Of a stretch of 23,009 nt of DNA, positions 13,001 to 20,135 are shown in pieces (position 1 is the stretch's first letter; every line of letters begins with the position of its first letter). The translations under genes and the position numbers were made by a program. Origin of the DNA: Blastocladiella britannica (Eukaryota > Blastocladiomycota > Blastocladiomycetes > Blastocladiales > Blastocladiaceae); NCBI GenBank assembly GCA_025349905.2, contig MU624806.1, positions 1 through 23,009 of the forward strand, written 5' to 3'. The notes under the pieces are model-generated. The model saw only the letters and a program-made list of their open reading frames with translations. It did not search any database and was not told the DNA's origin.

Positions 13001-15221
13001 GCAATGGGCGGAATGTCACGCACGCCAGACATGTGGTACGCCTCGGACGCAGCGTACTGCAGCTTGAACTTGTCTTGCAGCTTGCGCAGATCGTCCTTGA
13101 CCGAGTCAATGAGCTGGGTCTGGTACTCTTGAATGGCGCCACGAATCTTGGGACGCACAAACAGGGCGTTGAACTTGGAAAAGACGCGGAACATTTCGTT
13201 GGCGTTCTTGGCGTTGCCGAGCTTCTCGCGTAAGGTGGCGATGATGAGGTTCTCGACGCGGCCGACACGCTCGTTGTAGGCATCCTCGGCGCCGGCCCAA
13301 ATGTCGGTGCCCTCGGGTGTGACGTCCAGCACGTCCACCGTGCGCACCACGTCGTACGCAGCCGCCACCTCCTCGAGCGCGTTGATGTCGGTTGCCGACG
13401 GTCCACCAGCCACTGAGGGGCGAGCCATACCTGGCCGGCCACCGATCGCCGCCGACTGGTTCAAAAACGCCGTGCCCACGACGCGGCCGATGGTGGCCTG
13501 TAGCTGCTCGTGTTGCTTGCGGAAGCGGCGTAGATAGTCGAGGCGCTCTTGCAGCTTGGAGTGCGCCGAGTTGATCTTGATGGGCAGGTACTTGTCGTTG
13601 CGTTTGCGCGAGACCTCGCGTGCGAGCCCGGCAAAGTCCTTGACGCACGTGTCCCAGGTATCAAACACCTGGGCGCAGCCGGCGGCCACGCGCGCAAAGT
13701 CGTCAAAGGACAGGTACATGAGGCGGCGGGTACGCAGCACCTTGAGAATCTGGTCCAGCAGGTCGCGGGAAATGGCCTCCACGAGCAGCAAGTGACGCTT
13801 GACGGGGTACGACGAGAGCTTGATCTTTTTGTTGATGTGCGTGAAGATCAGGATGATGGCGTCGTTGATGCGCGGTAGGTCGGTGGCCGACAGCAGCTCG
13901 TCAATGGGGAACTCTTTCATGAGGATGTTGTACTTGTGGACAACGTCCATGCCCTCCTGGAGGCCCGTATCGGCGCGGAATGACACGGTCGCGTGGAACC
14001 GCTTGGCGTGCTTGAGGACATCAAGGGCGAGAACTGTTTATGAATTTTTTTTTTTTTGGTTAGTTTCTGTTGCAGTTGTAGTAAAAGGAATATGAAGACG
14101 TACCAATCTCTTCCGACTTGAGCTGCTTGTCAATCTTTTCCAGAGCACGCTCCATGTTGAGCCAAAAGTTGATTTCCTGGCTGGCAGAGCCGGTGGACGG
14201 ATCGCGCGAGAGCTTGGTGACTTTTTGAATCTCCTTAACCCAGCCATTGACGTCGCCCTGCAAGCGGTTGAGGAACGACGAGTCGGACGCGAGCTCGGGC
14301 GGCAGCATGTCGACATTGGGGCGGCGACCCTGCTCGCGGGCGCGGGCAATCGCGGTGTGGATGGCCGAGTGCGCGTGCAAGTGCACCTCGGGAATGTCCA
14401 CGTTCTGCTGCAGGTGGAGCAGCGAGAGCTCGAGCTCGGCAAACTTCTTTTTGGCGACAGGGATGCCCTTGCCGTCGTCGCCGTTGCGCCGCTGCGAGGA
14501 AGCATTGCCGGCGGCGACCGAGGGAGCAGCCACGATCGCACCCGCGGTGCCATCGGCCGACGCCGCGGCAGCGGCAGCTGCCTGCGCTGACGCGGCTTGC
14601 GCGGCCACGTACGCGTTAAAATACGGGGCGACTGCGTGGTGGACGTAGCTGTGGATGAGCTCGTAAAAGGCCGTCGGCGACTCGGCGTCGGCCAGCGAAA
14701 CGGCGCCGCCGTCGCTCGAAGAAGACGACAAAGACGTGCCACCGGAGCCGATCGCGGCGGGGCCGGGGAGGTGCACGAACGTGCACTGCGACGCGACGGG
14801 CTTGGACGGGTCGAGGGTCGGTGTGCGCTTGATGAAGACGATCGACGCGATCAGGTTGACCGAGTACGTGACGTCGAGGCGGAGATCGAACAGCAGCTGC
14901 TCGGGCGCGTCGTCGTTCTCTGTCGTGCCATTTTTTTTAATCAATACTGGCCGATTTAACGACTAAGAAAAAGTATAGTGCACCTTGAGGAACGCGCTCC
15001 TTGACAACAATCAGGGACGAGACGGCGGGATCGTTGGCAAACTTGCGGCACTTTTCGAGCGCGTCGGGGACGGCCGAGAGCGCAAGGGCCACGGTGGCGG
15101 CGGAAGCATCAAACAGGGTGGCGCCGACCGAGTGCAGGTGCTGCACGACCAGAGAGGGGTCGAAAATGGGGGCCGCAGAGGCGGACGCGGCCGGGCCCGG
15201 GAGGGACTCTGTGTCGTCCAT
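1006..15221 (-). CDS. DYN1: Cytoplasmic dynein 1 heavy chain (three exons, 4693 aa)
   Basis: This is the motor subunit for minus-end-directed transport on microtubules. The exons are 15221-14984, 14919-14104 and 14033-1006, with phases that fit at both junctions (EEI-V-LALDVLKHAKRFHATVSF). The tail carries family blocks such as AFIKRTP-like, LELSLLHLQQNV, EIQKVTKLSRDP and FPIDELLSATDL. P-loops start near residues 1986 (AAA1, GPAGTGKT), 2290 (AAA2, GPSSSGKS), 2653 (AAA3, GPPGSGKT) and 2994 (AAA4, GVSGSGKT). Walker B Asp-Glu pairs are intact at 2038-2039, 2722-2723 and 3052-3053. AAA2 has FDGD, as usual for this site. The stalk spans about 3235-3565, with the microtubule-binding tip near 3367-3461. 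AAA5, AAA6 and a long C-terminal domain follow, unlike the shorter budding-yeast protein. AAA1 wording (FGPAGTGKTESVKALG, FDFQAMGRIFVGL) marks cytoplasmic dynein 1 rather than axonemal forms. Family-atypical Ala/Ser-rich inserts lie at about 185-231 and 4391-4424. Confidence 0.97.
14034..14103 (-). other. Dynein intron 2 (70 nt)
   Basis: Donor GTACGT, branch-like ACTAACC, a run of 13 A's, and acceptor AAACAG. Removing it joins EEI to VLALDVLKHAKRFH in phase 1, which restores a block conserved in dynein tails. Confidence 0.93.
14920..14983 (-). other. Dynein intron 1 (64 nt)
   Basis: Donor GTGCAC and acceptor GACAG, with a run of eight A's about 10 nt before the acceptor. Splicing joins KERVPQ to ENDDAPEQLLFDLRLDV in phase 1. 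The unspliced frame stops inside the intron. Confidence 0.88.
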
Positions 15222-15596
15222 CCTATTTATTGCTGTTATTTGTTGAGTTGATTCCTGTGCTTTATAAGTAACTTGTCCGCGTACAAGGCGGTATGCTTTG
15301 CTTTTCAACCGATTCGGGCGCAGGGTACGGGAACGGGTCCGGGAACGGGTCTGGTGGAGTCGACTATTAGGTACGGTCAAGTCCAAGTTGGTGGCGCAAA
15401 GGCGAATCGATTCAGTCAACAGCTGTCAGTCAGTCTTTTTTTTTCAAATTGATGGCGAAGAAAAGAACATGAGCGTGCGAGCGCCGCTCTTGCCAAGGAC
15501 GTACGGGGTAACGTCGACGATTTTGATTGGAGGTCTCGCCGAAAGAGAAATTTGGAAGAAAAATCAAGAATTTGCCCAACATCTCCCACTGAATAC
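15222..15596. promoter_or_regulatory. Dynein 5' flank and gap before the Fanzor relic
   Basis: The region upstream of the dynein start (minus strand) has a TATA-like TTATAAAG at about 15261-15268, some 40 nt before the ATG, and the start context AGGATGG. A perfect 12-bp tandem repeat (CGGGAACGGGTC twice) lies at 15328-15351. A T run at 15436-15444 reads on the minus strand as an A run followed by AG, like the 3' splice sites of this genome, so a 5'-UTR intron is possible. The stretch 15470-15596 may carry further decayed Fanzor sequence but is not clear. Confidence 0.4.
15328..15351. repeat. 12-bp tandem repeat, two copies
   Basis: CGGGAACGGGTC occurs twice in direct succession upstream of the dynein gene. 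It is perfect and too short to classify. A role in the dynein promoter is unproven. Confidence 0.7.
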
Positions 15597-16225
15597 ATGT
15601 GGTACAACGCTGTATGGCGACACGTCAGCGCGCAGCCGGCCAAGTACAAGAGCCACATGCTCACGTGAATCGGCAGCATGCGCTCGCCCCCAGCTCAGGG
15701 AATCCTCCGCGGCCACCTCGCATCGCCGGCGCCGCTGCCGCTCGCTCGCTGGAGGAGGGCACGCGTCGATCGCACAGGCTCGTGAACCGCAACAGGGCGG
15801 TGTACCCTGGCAGGTCAGTCGCGATTATATACGGCGACTGAACGAACCGGCCGGGGTTCCTTGGTGGTCGGTCGACGATCGGCATTTGCCTCTGCCGCGC
15901 GCCCGCCAAAGTGTTCCCGCTGGTGCCCGTGAACGAGTTCCGGACCTCACGCCTGTGCCCGACGTGCATGGAACGAGTGACGCACCCGCTCACGAAGGTG
16001 ACCACCAGGCTGCCGCGCCGGCCCAACCCCAACCGCCCCATTGCCGCCGTCGCATCGAGGGTATTCCAGACTCCAGTCCACCATTTTTTGCGCTACCAAA
16101 GCGGACTTGGCCCTCGCAAATGGTGGAATCGTGATGCTCCCGCCGCCAGTAAAAATATTTTCCCACTCAATCGAGCGATGGATCTGGACAGGGAGTTTCA
16201 AAAAAGAAACTCACTCGTTTCATAG
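15597..16225 (+). pseudogene. Decayed Fanzor (eukaryotic TnpB-like nuclease), C-terminal half
   Basis: Fanzors are RNA-guided, RuvC-type nucleases carried by transposons in fungi and other eukaryotes. One frame from 15599 to the stop at 16225, interrupted once, shows the family's ordered C-terminal landmarks. These are VAIIYGD just before a TGA (15839-15841), then VNEFRTSRLCPTC with the conserved Glu at 15935 and the first zinc-ribbon CxxC at 15956-15967. They are followed by KWWNRDAPAASKNI, the RuvC-III motif, with its Asp at 16133. The second zinc knuckle is lost: LRYQSGLGP has Tyr and Gly where the family has Cys. Just upstream, another frame (15597-15665) reads MWYNAVWRHVSAQPAKYKS, also Fanzor-like, so at least one frameshift exists near 15660. 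RuvC-I is not visible. With a stop, a frameshift and lost cysteines, this is a relic rather than a working gene. Family assignment is from memory of motifs. Confidence 0.72.
16193..16212. repeat. Short inverted repeat at the 3' end of the Fanzor relic
   Basis: GAGTTTC and GAAACTC flank six A's, giving a 7-bp perfect stem. It ends 13 bases before the last base of the relic's final stop. It could be the trace of an element end or structured RNA, or a terminator-like hairpin, or chance. Confidence 0.5.
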
Positions 16226-16414
16226 TTGCGGTACTTTGACCGCCGCCACAGTTGTCAAAATGGCAGTCCGAAACAAAACAACGAAAGGAAAGGAAAAAGG
16301 CGGATTTGGCGGCGTGACATGGCTTCATAGTGCTCTCGCACGCTCTCGCTCTCGACTCGCCACGCGAAAACAAAGTGACAAATCGACATCCTCCAAAAAA
16401 AAAAAAGAACAAGA
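16226..16414 (+). promoter_or_regulatory. Upstream region of the bZIP gene
   Basis: The 189 bp before the bZIP start hold several CTCTCG repeats around 16331-16360 and a run of 12 A's at 16395-16406. That run is followed by G, AACAAG and then the ATG. The A run plus AG resembles the 3' splice sites of other introns here, so a 5'-UTR intron is possible. I saw no clear TATA box. Confidence 0.4.
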
Positions 16415-17875
16415 ATGGACCGCACCAATGGCCGCGCCGCCAACGCCGCCACACAACAGCAGCATGGCTTTCATTCTCCCTTTCTTGCGGCAGTGGCGGA
16501 TCGCTCTCTTCCTCCGACTCTTGCCGAAGCTCCCATTGTGCCTTCAGCGTGGGCAACGTCGCTCGAGTCAATGTGGGCGCGCCAGGCGTCCAGTGCGGTC
16601 GTGGGGACTTTACCGTCAGGTCCTGACTCGGGGTCTTCATCGCTGATGCGGACTGCGTCCCAGTCATCCTCACTTTCTGCCTGGCAGGCTCCTCCTCCCC
16701 CTGCGCCGCCCGTGTTGACTGGATCGACGACGCCCATGATGGCAGCACCGTCCTCCCTCCCGTCTGGTTACCAGCAGCACCAGCACCAGCACCAACAACA
16801 CCAGCACCACCAGCAGCACCAGCACTACCCAGATCGTCGGGACTCGCTCGCCAGCGCCGTGAGCAGCGTCTCACTTGCCCCGCAGCCGTTGTGGTCGGTC
16901 GATCCCGTAACTGGCGTCGTCTCCGCGACCATGGTGTACGGTCCCGCAGCTGGTCAGCCCGGGCAACCACTATATGCGATTTCGGCCGGTCCCCCTGCTT
17001 CAACGGAGGCAGTGGTGGCCCCGGCCGCCGAGCCGATGTTGCCGATGTTGGCATCGCAGCACCACTACCAGCAGCAGCAAGAATATTACCGCGAGCGATC
17101 GCATTCGTGGGGATCCGCGGCGGCGTCACCTCTGGTCATGGGCGGCGGGGCATCCCATGCGACGAGTGGTGTCACTGTCCCGTCGCCCATGGTATCAACT
17201 GGCATGATGGGCAACACGGCGGTGGCCATGACGACGGCGGCGACGCCATCAACTGCAGAGCGCGGGGGCAGTGGCCACGCTGGCAGCAAGCCAGCGGCGG
17301 CAGGCCCTGTTCAAATGATTCCGACCGCGACCGCCAAAAGCCGGCCGAAATCCGACCTGCTGCCGACGGTGCTGGCGTACCCGTCCAACATGATTGCGCC
17401 CGACGCGCCGATCCGCCAGCGCCGCCGCAAGGCCGCCTCTGCCTCTGGCAGGACCGACTCGCATGCTGGTGGCGACAACGACGACGATGCGTTCCTGCAC
17501 TATGGGATCGAGGAGATTCCGGCGGTTCCGAGTGCGGGCGCCACGCTCGCCGACCGCAAGCGCATTGCCAACACGTTGTCGGCGAGGCGGGCACGCGCGC
17601 GCAAGGCGGCCAAGATCGATTTCTTGGAGCAAAAGTGCGCCGATCTCGAGGCCGAGCGCAACGAGCTGGCGGAGCAGCTGGCTCGGCTGCGGAGTGACGG
17701 AAGTTCTGCTCCTGTCGCCGATGTGTCTGCGCCTGTGCCATCGGCTCATGCGGGGACGCCTCTCCCGCTCGCGCATCCGTCGCCGCTCGTTCATGCACCA
17801 GGTACCGAACAGCACCAACAGCAGCACCAGCACGAGCAACACCAGCAGCATCAACAACAAGGCACATTGTACTAG
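16415..17875 (+). CDS. bZIP transcription factor, Gcn4-like basic region
   Basis: This is a single-exon protein of 486 residues, presumably a nuclear DNA-binding dimer. The bZIP lies near the C-terminus. The basic region is DRKRIANTLSARRARARK, with the N-x7-R signature at Asn386 and Arg394. The zipper has leucines exactly seven apart at 404, 411, 418 and 425. NTLSARRARARK resembles the Gcn4/Cpc1 class (NTxAARRSRARK), but Ser389 replaces the usual Ala and I cannot assign an orthologue. A basic patch (NMIAPDAPIRQRRRK) precedes an acidic stretch (GGDNDDDA) before the domain. The long N-terminal part is low complexity, with Ser/Pro/Ala-rich stretches, a Gln/His tract at about 119-138 and another close to the C-terminus. 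These are likely activation or interaction regions. The gene is convergent with the membrane-protein gene, with stops 76 bp apart. Confidence 0.88.
   Translation: MDRTNGRAANAATQQQHGFHSPFLAAVADRSLPPTLAEAPIVPSAWATSLESMWARQASSAVVGTLPSGPDSGSSSLMRTASQSSSLSAWQAPPPPAPPVLTGSTTPMMAAPSSLPSGYQQHQHQHQQHQHHQQHQHYPDRRDSLASAVSSVSLAPQPLWSVDPVTGVVSATMVYGPAAGQPGQPLYAISAGPPASTEAVVAPAAEPMLPMLASQHHYQQQQEYYRERSHSWGSAAASPLVMGGGASHATSGVTVPSPMVSTGMMGNTAVAMTTAATPSTAERGGSGHAGSKPAAAGPVQMIPTATAKSRPKSDLLPTVLAYPSNMIAPDAPIRQRRRKAASASGRTDSHAGGDNDDDAFLHYGIEEIPAVPSAGATLADRKRIANTLSARRARARKAAKIDFLEQKCADLEAERNELAEQLARLRSDGSSAPVADVSAPVPSAHAGTPLPLAHPSPLVHAPGTEQHQQQHQHEQHQQHQQQGTLY
16772..16827 (+). repeat. CAG/CAC low-complexity repeat in the bZIP gene
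   Basis: Imperfect CAGCAC and CAACAC triplet pairs encode an alternating Gln/His tract. The repeat stays in frame, and length changes in whole triplets would be tolerated. Confidence 0.85.
17808..17861 (+). repeat. Second CAG/CAC/CAA repeat at the 3' end of the bZIP gene
   Basis: This encodes a Gln/His-rich tail (EQHQQQHQHEQHQQHQQQ) immediately before GTLY and the stop. It has the same composition as the first repeat. Confidence 0.8.
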
Positions 17876-17951
17876 CACCACGGATACTATCCAAATCAAT
17901 AGAGAAAAAAGATTGCCATATTTCAAAATTCTATCAAGTAAAATATGTTGG

Positions 17952-19230
17952 TTACCAGCGCGCCTCGGACGTGCCAGTCTGCTGCGGCTCGAGGTAGTTC
18001 TGCTGCGGATCCTCGGGCGCCTGCGGAGGGAGATCGTGGGCCGAGTACTTGGCAGGCTTGGGCGGCGCAGGCGCGGGAGTGTACTGCTGCTGCTGGGGCG
18101 GCGGCGTGTAGGTCTGCTGTTGCTGCTGGGGCGGCGGGCGCACGGGCGCAGGCGCAGACGACGACGAAGATCCGGCCGCGGGAGCAGTAAATGCAGGGGT
18201 AACGCTCGCGTAGGCGGACGGCGGCGGCACAGCCCACTTGGGAGGGGGCTTTGCCGTCTCCGTCGGCTGCGGCGCGGTCCATTGTCCGGAGCTGGTCGGC
18301 GTGACGGCCGGCGGGGCAGAGTATGCAGGCTGCGCGCCATCGGCGGGCGAGGCAACATAAATAATGGCGGCAGTACCAGCGGCTGGGCCAGCCGACGTCG
18401 GCTTGGGTGGGCTCGGGCGCTTGCCCGACCCACTTCCGCTGCTGTTGTGGCGACGGCGGTAAAAGTAGACGCCAACAACGAGCAGGGCAATGACCGCAAC
18501 GCCAGCGATGATGTTGGTGGAGTTAATGAGCGACGAGGACGAAGAGACGGCGGTATTGGTCACGTTGCTGCCCGCCGTGCTGCCGCCAGTCGTGGATCCA
18601 CCAGTCGTCGTGGATCCAGTCGCAGAGCCAGTCGTGGATCCAAAGGTACTAGCCGGAGTCGCCGAGGTCGCCGTCGTGTTGCTGGCTGCGCTCCCAGAGA
18701 TAATTTTAACGGTGGGCGAGCGCGTTGGCACGTAGGTGGCGGTCGGATCATTTTGGCACACGCCGCTCATGTGGCCCGAGCACTTGGCGCCGTCCTGGCA
18801 CGGCCAGTCGTTGACGCCCTCAAAGATGGTATCGCACGTTTTCCCCAGGGCCAGGCGCGGAACGCAACCACCAGAGCCACAATACTTGGTTGAGTCTTTT
18901 TTTTCGCAATGGATTTAAATGTTTCAGTCAGCGTCATTCTGTAGAAAAATACTTGGGAACCTACCATAAATACCACACTGCTCATCGTCAAAGGCCCTGA
19001 AGCAGCTCTTGGGGACGCAAATCTTGTTGTCGGCCGGGCAGACCATAGGCACTGTTCGATTTCATAGAAGTGAGAGTGAGGCTTGCGTTGATATGAACTA
19101 ACGTGGACGAGAACTACGTACCAGGGCCAGCGTTGAGGCAGTCAGCGTCCACGGCGCACTTGGTACCGGCAAGCGCCACACCGGCGAGGCAGGCAAGCAC
19201 TGCTGCAAGGGGGCGCACGATGCAGCGCAT
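17952..19230 (-). CDS. Cys-rich single-pass membrane protein, sensor-like layout (three exons, 379 aa)
   Basis: Exons are 19230-19122, 19051-18965 and 18895-17952, all phase 1. The protein starts with a signal peptide (LAAVLACLAGVALAG, cleavage near residue 22). An ectodomain with 12 cysteines follows: 25, 31, 41, 48, 53, 62, 71, 76, 86, 98, 104 and 112. The even number suggests disulfides. Next come a Ser/Thr/Gly stalk (about 116-193) likely to be O-glycosylated, and one transmembrane helix (about 193-211, NIIAGVAVIALLVVGVYFY). A basic stop-transfer (RRRH) and a Pro/Gln-rich cytoplasmic tail with two PPPQQQQ stretches complete it. The layout recalls fungal wall-stress sensors (Wsc/Mid types), but the cysteine spacing is not one I can name, so function is open. 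It is divergent from the 53-residue protein gene. Confidence 0.82.
18586..18642 (-). repeat. Three copies of a 15-bp unit in the Ser/Thr/Gly stalk
   Basis: CCAGTCGTGGATCCA occurs at 18586-18600 and 18628-18642. A copy with a 3-bp insertion lies at 18601-18618. On the coding strand the units give GSTT/GG repeats, so the stalk length could vary between strains. Confidence 0.8.
18896..18964 (-). other. Intron 2 of the Cys-rich membrane protein (69 nt)
   Basis: Donor GTAGGT; the acceptor AG directly follows eight A's. Joining CGIY to DSTKYCGSGGC keeps phase 1 and continues the cysteine-rich pattern. Confidence 0.85.
19052..19121 (-). other. Intron 1 of the Cys-rich membrane protein (70 nt)
   Basis: Donor GTACGT, acceptor GAACAG, with a CT-rich stretch before the acceptor. 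It joins DCLNAGP to VPMVCPADNK in phase 1. Confidence 0.85.
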
Positions 19231-19341
19231 ATTTTGTTCAAGTCTAGAGTTTCCCGCAAAGAGAGCGGCCTCGCCCGATTTTCTCTCAAAAATCAGAAAA
19301 AATTGCACAATCTAACCTCCAAATAATAAAAGATATACGCC
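19231..19341. promoter_or_regulatory. 111-bp divergent promoter region
   Basis: This lies between the start codons of the Cys-rich membrane protein (-) and the 53-residue protein (+). It is AT-rich near the plus-strand start (AATAATAAAAGATATA). Both 5' UTRs and both promoters must fit here or overlap. Confidence 0.6.
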
Positions 19342-19569
19342 ATGTGCCGCCCCGTTGAATGCCCCATTTGCAAAAAGTCAGTTTGGTTTTCTTCTTTTCT
19401 TTCATGAAGGACCACTTCAACTAAAAAAAAAAAAAAAAACAGGACAACCTGGCAGGGTTGCGGCGCCCACGTCGACGCGGTCATGTCGGGCGTGCCCAAG
19501 AACAAGCAGTGCACCTGCCCGCGCGAAGAGGTCGAGAAGCAGCTCGGATGGGGCTGCCAGATTCAATAA
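19342..19569 (+). CDS. Small conserved CxxC protein (two exons, 53 aa), putative zinc-binding
   Basis: Exons are 19342-19376 and 19443-19569. The spliced protein reads MCRPVECPICKKTTWQGCG and ends CTCPREEVEKQLGWGCQIQ. It has seven cysteines (2, 7, 10, 18, 35, 37, 50) and His21. A zinc site built from C7/C10, C18 or H21, and C35/C37 is an inference. The pattern MC(K/R)PV-x-C-x-x-C-x-K-T-T-W-x-G-C-G-x-H resembles a family of very short eukaryotic proteins that I recall without a function. Neither exon alone would be called as a gene, and the first is only 35 nt. Its stop is 15 bp from the stop of the convergent uS17m gene. Confidence 0.8.
19377..19442 (+). other. Intron of the 53-aa protein gene (66 nt)
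   Basis: Donor GTCAGT, branch-like CAACTAA, then 17 consecutive A's including the branch-site A's, then CAG. Phase 2. Removal joins CKK to TTWQGCG. Confidence 0.9.
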
Positions 19570-19584
19570 TACAATGTGTTACAT

Positions 19585-20135
19585 TCACCGCCTCTTGCGC
19601 GTCGTGTCCTTGCCTGGGAACTTGGAATAGTCCTTGATCATGCCGTCCGGAATGTAGGCGCGCATGGTGCGCGACACGGGGTCCTGGATGCGCACGCCCA
19701 GCTGCACGATTTCCTTGACGGAAAAGTACTTTGCGGCCGTCACGGGCGGGATGGACTCGATGCGAACCACATCGCCGAGCTGAGCTTTACCCTCTGCGTT
19801 GACGCACGTAAAGTTCTTGTGGAATGGAATGAGCTATTTTTTTTGTAAAAAAATTTAATGGTTAGTGCTATTTGTATTGTTGGGATTTTGTACGCGCAGT
19901 GCGCCCTCGGTCCGTCTCGCGCGATTGAACCAGTGATTGCTCTGCACGGGAGATTGCTCTGCACGGGACGAGGTCGGTGTGTGTTGCTCTTCATGGTAAA
20001 AGGAGACAACAACAACAAAAACATTAGAAAAAAAACCTTTTGGACGCGTGGGTGGACGGCATGGCGCTCGACGCGCACTTTGCACTCGTTGGCGGCGGTC
20101 CGGATGACGGTGCCGACGAAATTTTGCTTGACCAT
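19585..20135 (-). CDS. MRPS17: Mitochondrial small-subunit ribosomal protein uS17m (two exons, 115 aa)
   Basis: Exons are 20135-20037 and 19833-19585, phase 0. The protein would bind 16S-like rRNA in the mitochondrial small subunit through an OB fold. Exon 1 gives MVKQNFVGTVIRTAANECK and then VRVERHAVHPRVQK. Exon 2 continues LIPFHKNFTCVNAEGKAQLG and DVVRIESIPPVTAAKYFSV. These match the uS17 pattern: a GTV strand, KV-x-V-x-R, HP-x-x-x-K, a K-x-F-x-x-x-D/N segment, then GD-x-V-x-I-x-E/S. The C-terminal extension (GVRIQDPVSRTMRAYIPDG onward, ending RKRR) is basic and not part of the bacterial core. No cleavable leader is obvious. The intron is three times longer than its neighbours. The gene is divergent from COX19 with only 66 bp between start codons. 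Confidence 0.85.
19834..20036 (-). other. Intron of uS17m (203 nt)
   Basis: The donor GTTTTT is weak, but phase and family continuity support it. The 3' end has CACTAACC, then a T run, then eight A's and TAG. It contains a perfect 17-bp tandem duplication. I found no small RNA by eye. Confidence 0.75.
19935..19968. repeat. 17-bp perfect tandem duplication inside the uS17m intron
   Basis: GATTGCTCTGCACGGGA is repeated twice with no gap (19935-19951 and 19952-19968). This suggests a recent slippage or microduplication event. Confidence 0.95.

Noticed and set aside
15298..16134. A 278-codon plus-strand frame over the Fanzor relic
   Set aside because: Fanzor motifs lie mainly in a different frame. 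This one is open by base composition, although a short part near 15550-15600 might be a frameshifted piece of the relic.
16772..16827. Regularly spaced repeats that might suggest a CRISPR-like or satellite array
   Set aside because: These are in-frame CAG/CAC codons encoding a Gln/His tract in the bZIP protein. No CRISPR array is present and none is expected in a nuclear genome.
17394..18893. A 499-codon plus-strand frame spanning the bZIP end and the membrane-protein gene
   Set aside because: It overlaps the bZIP zipper in another frame and is antisense to the Cys-rich protein. Its Arg/Gly-rich content is typical of a shadow.
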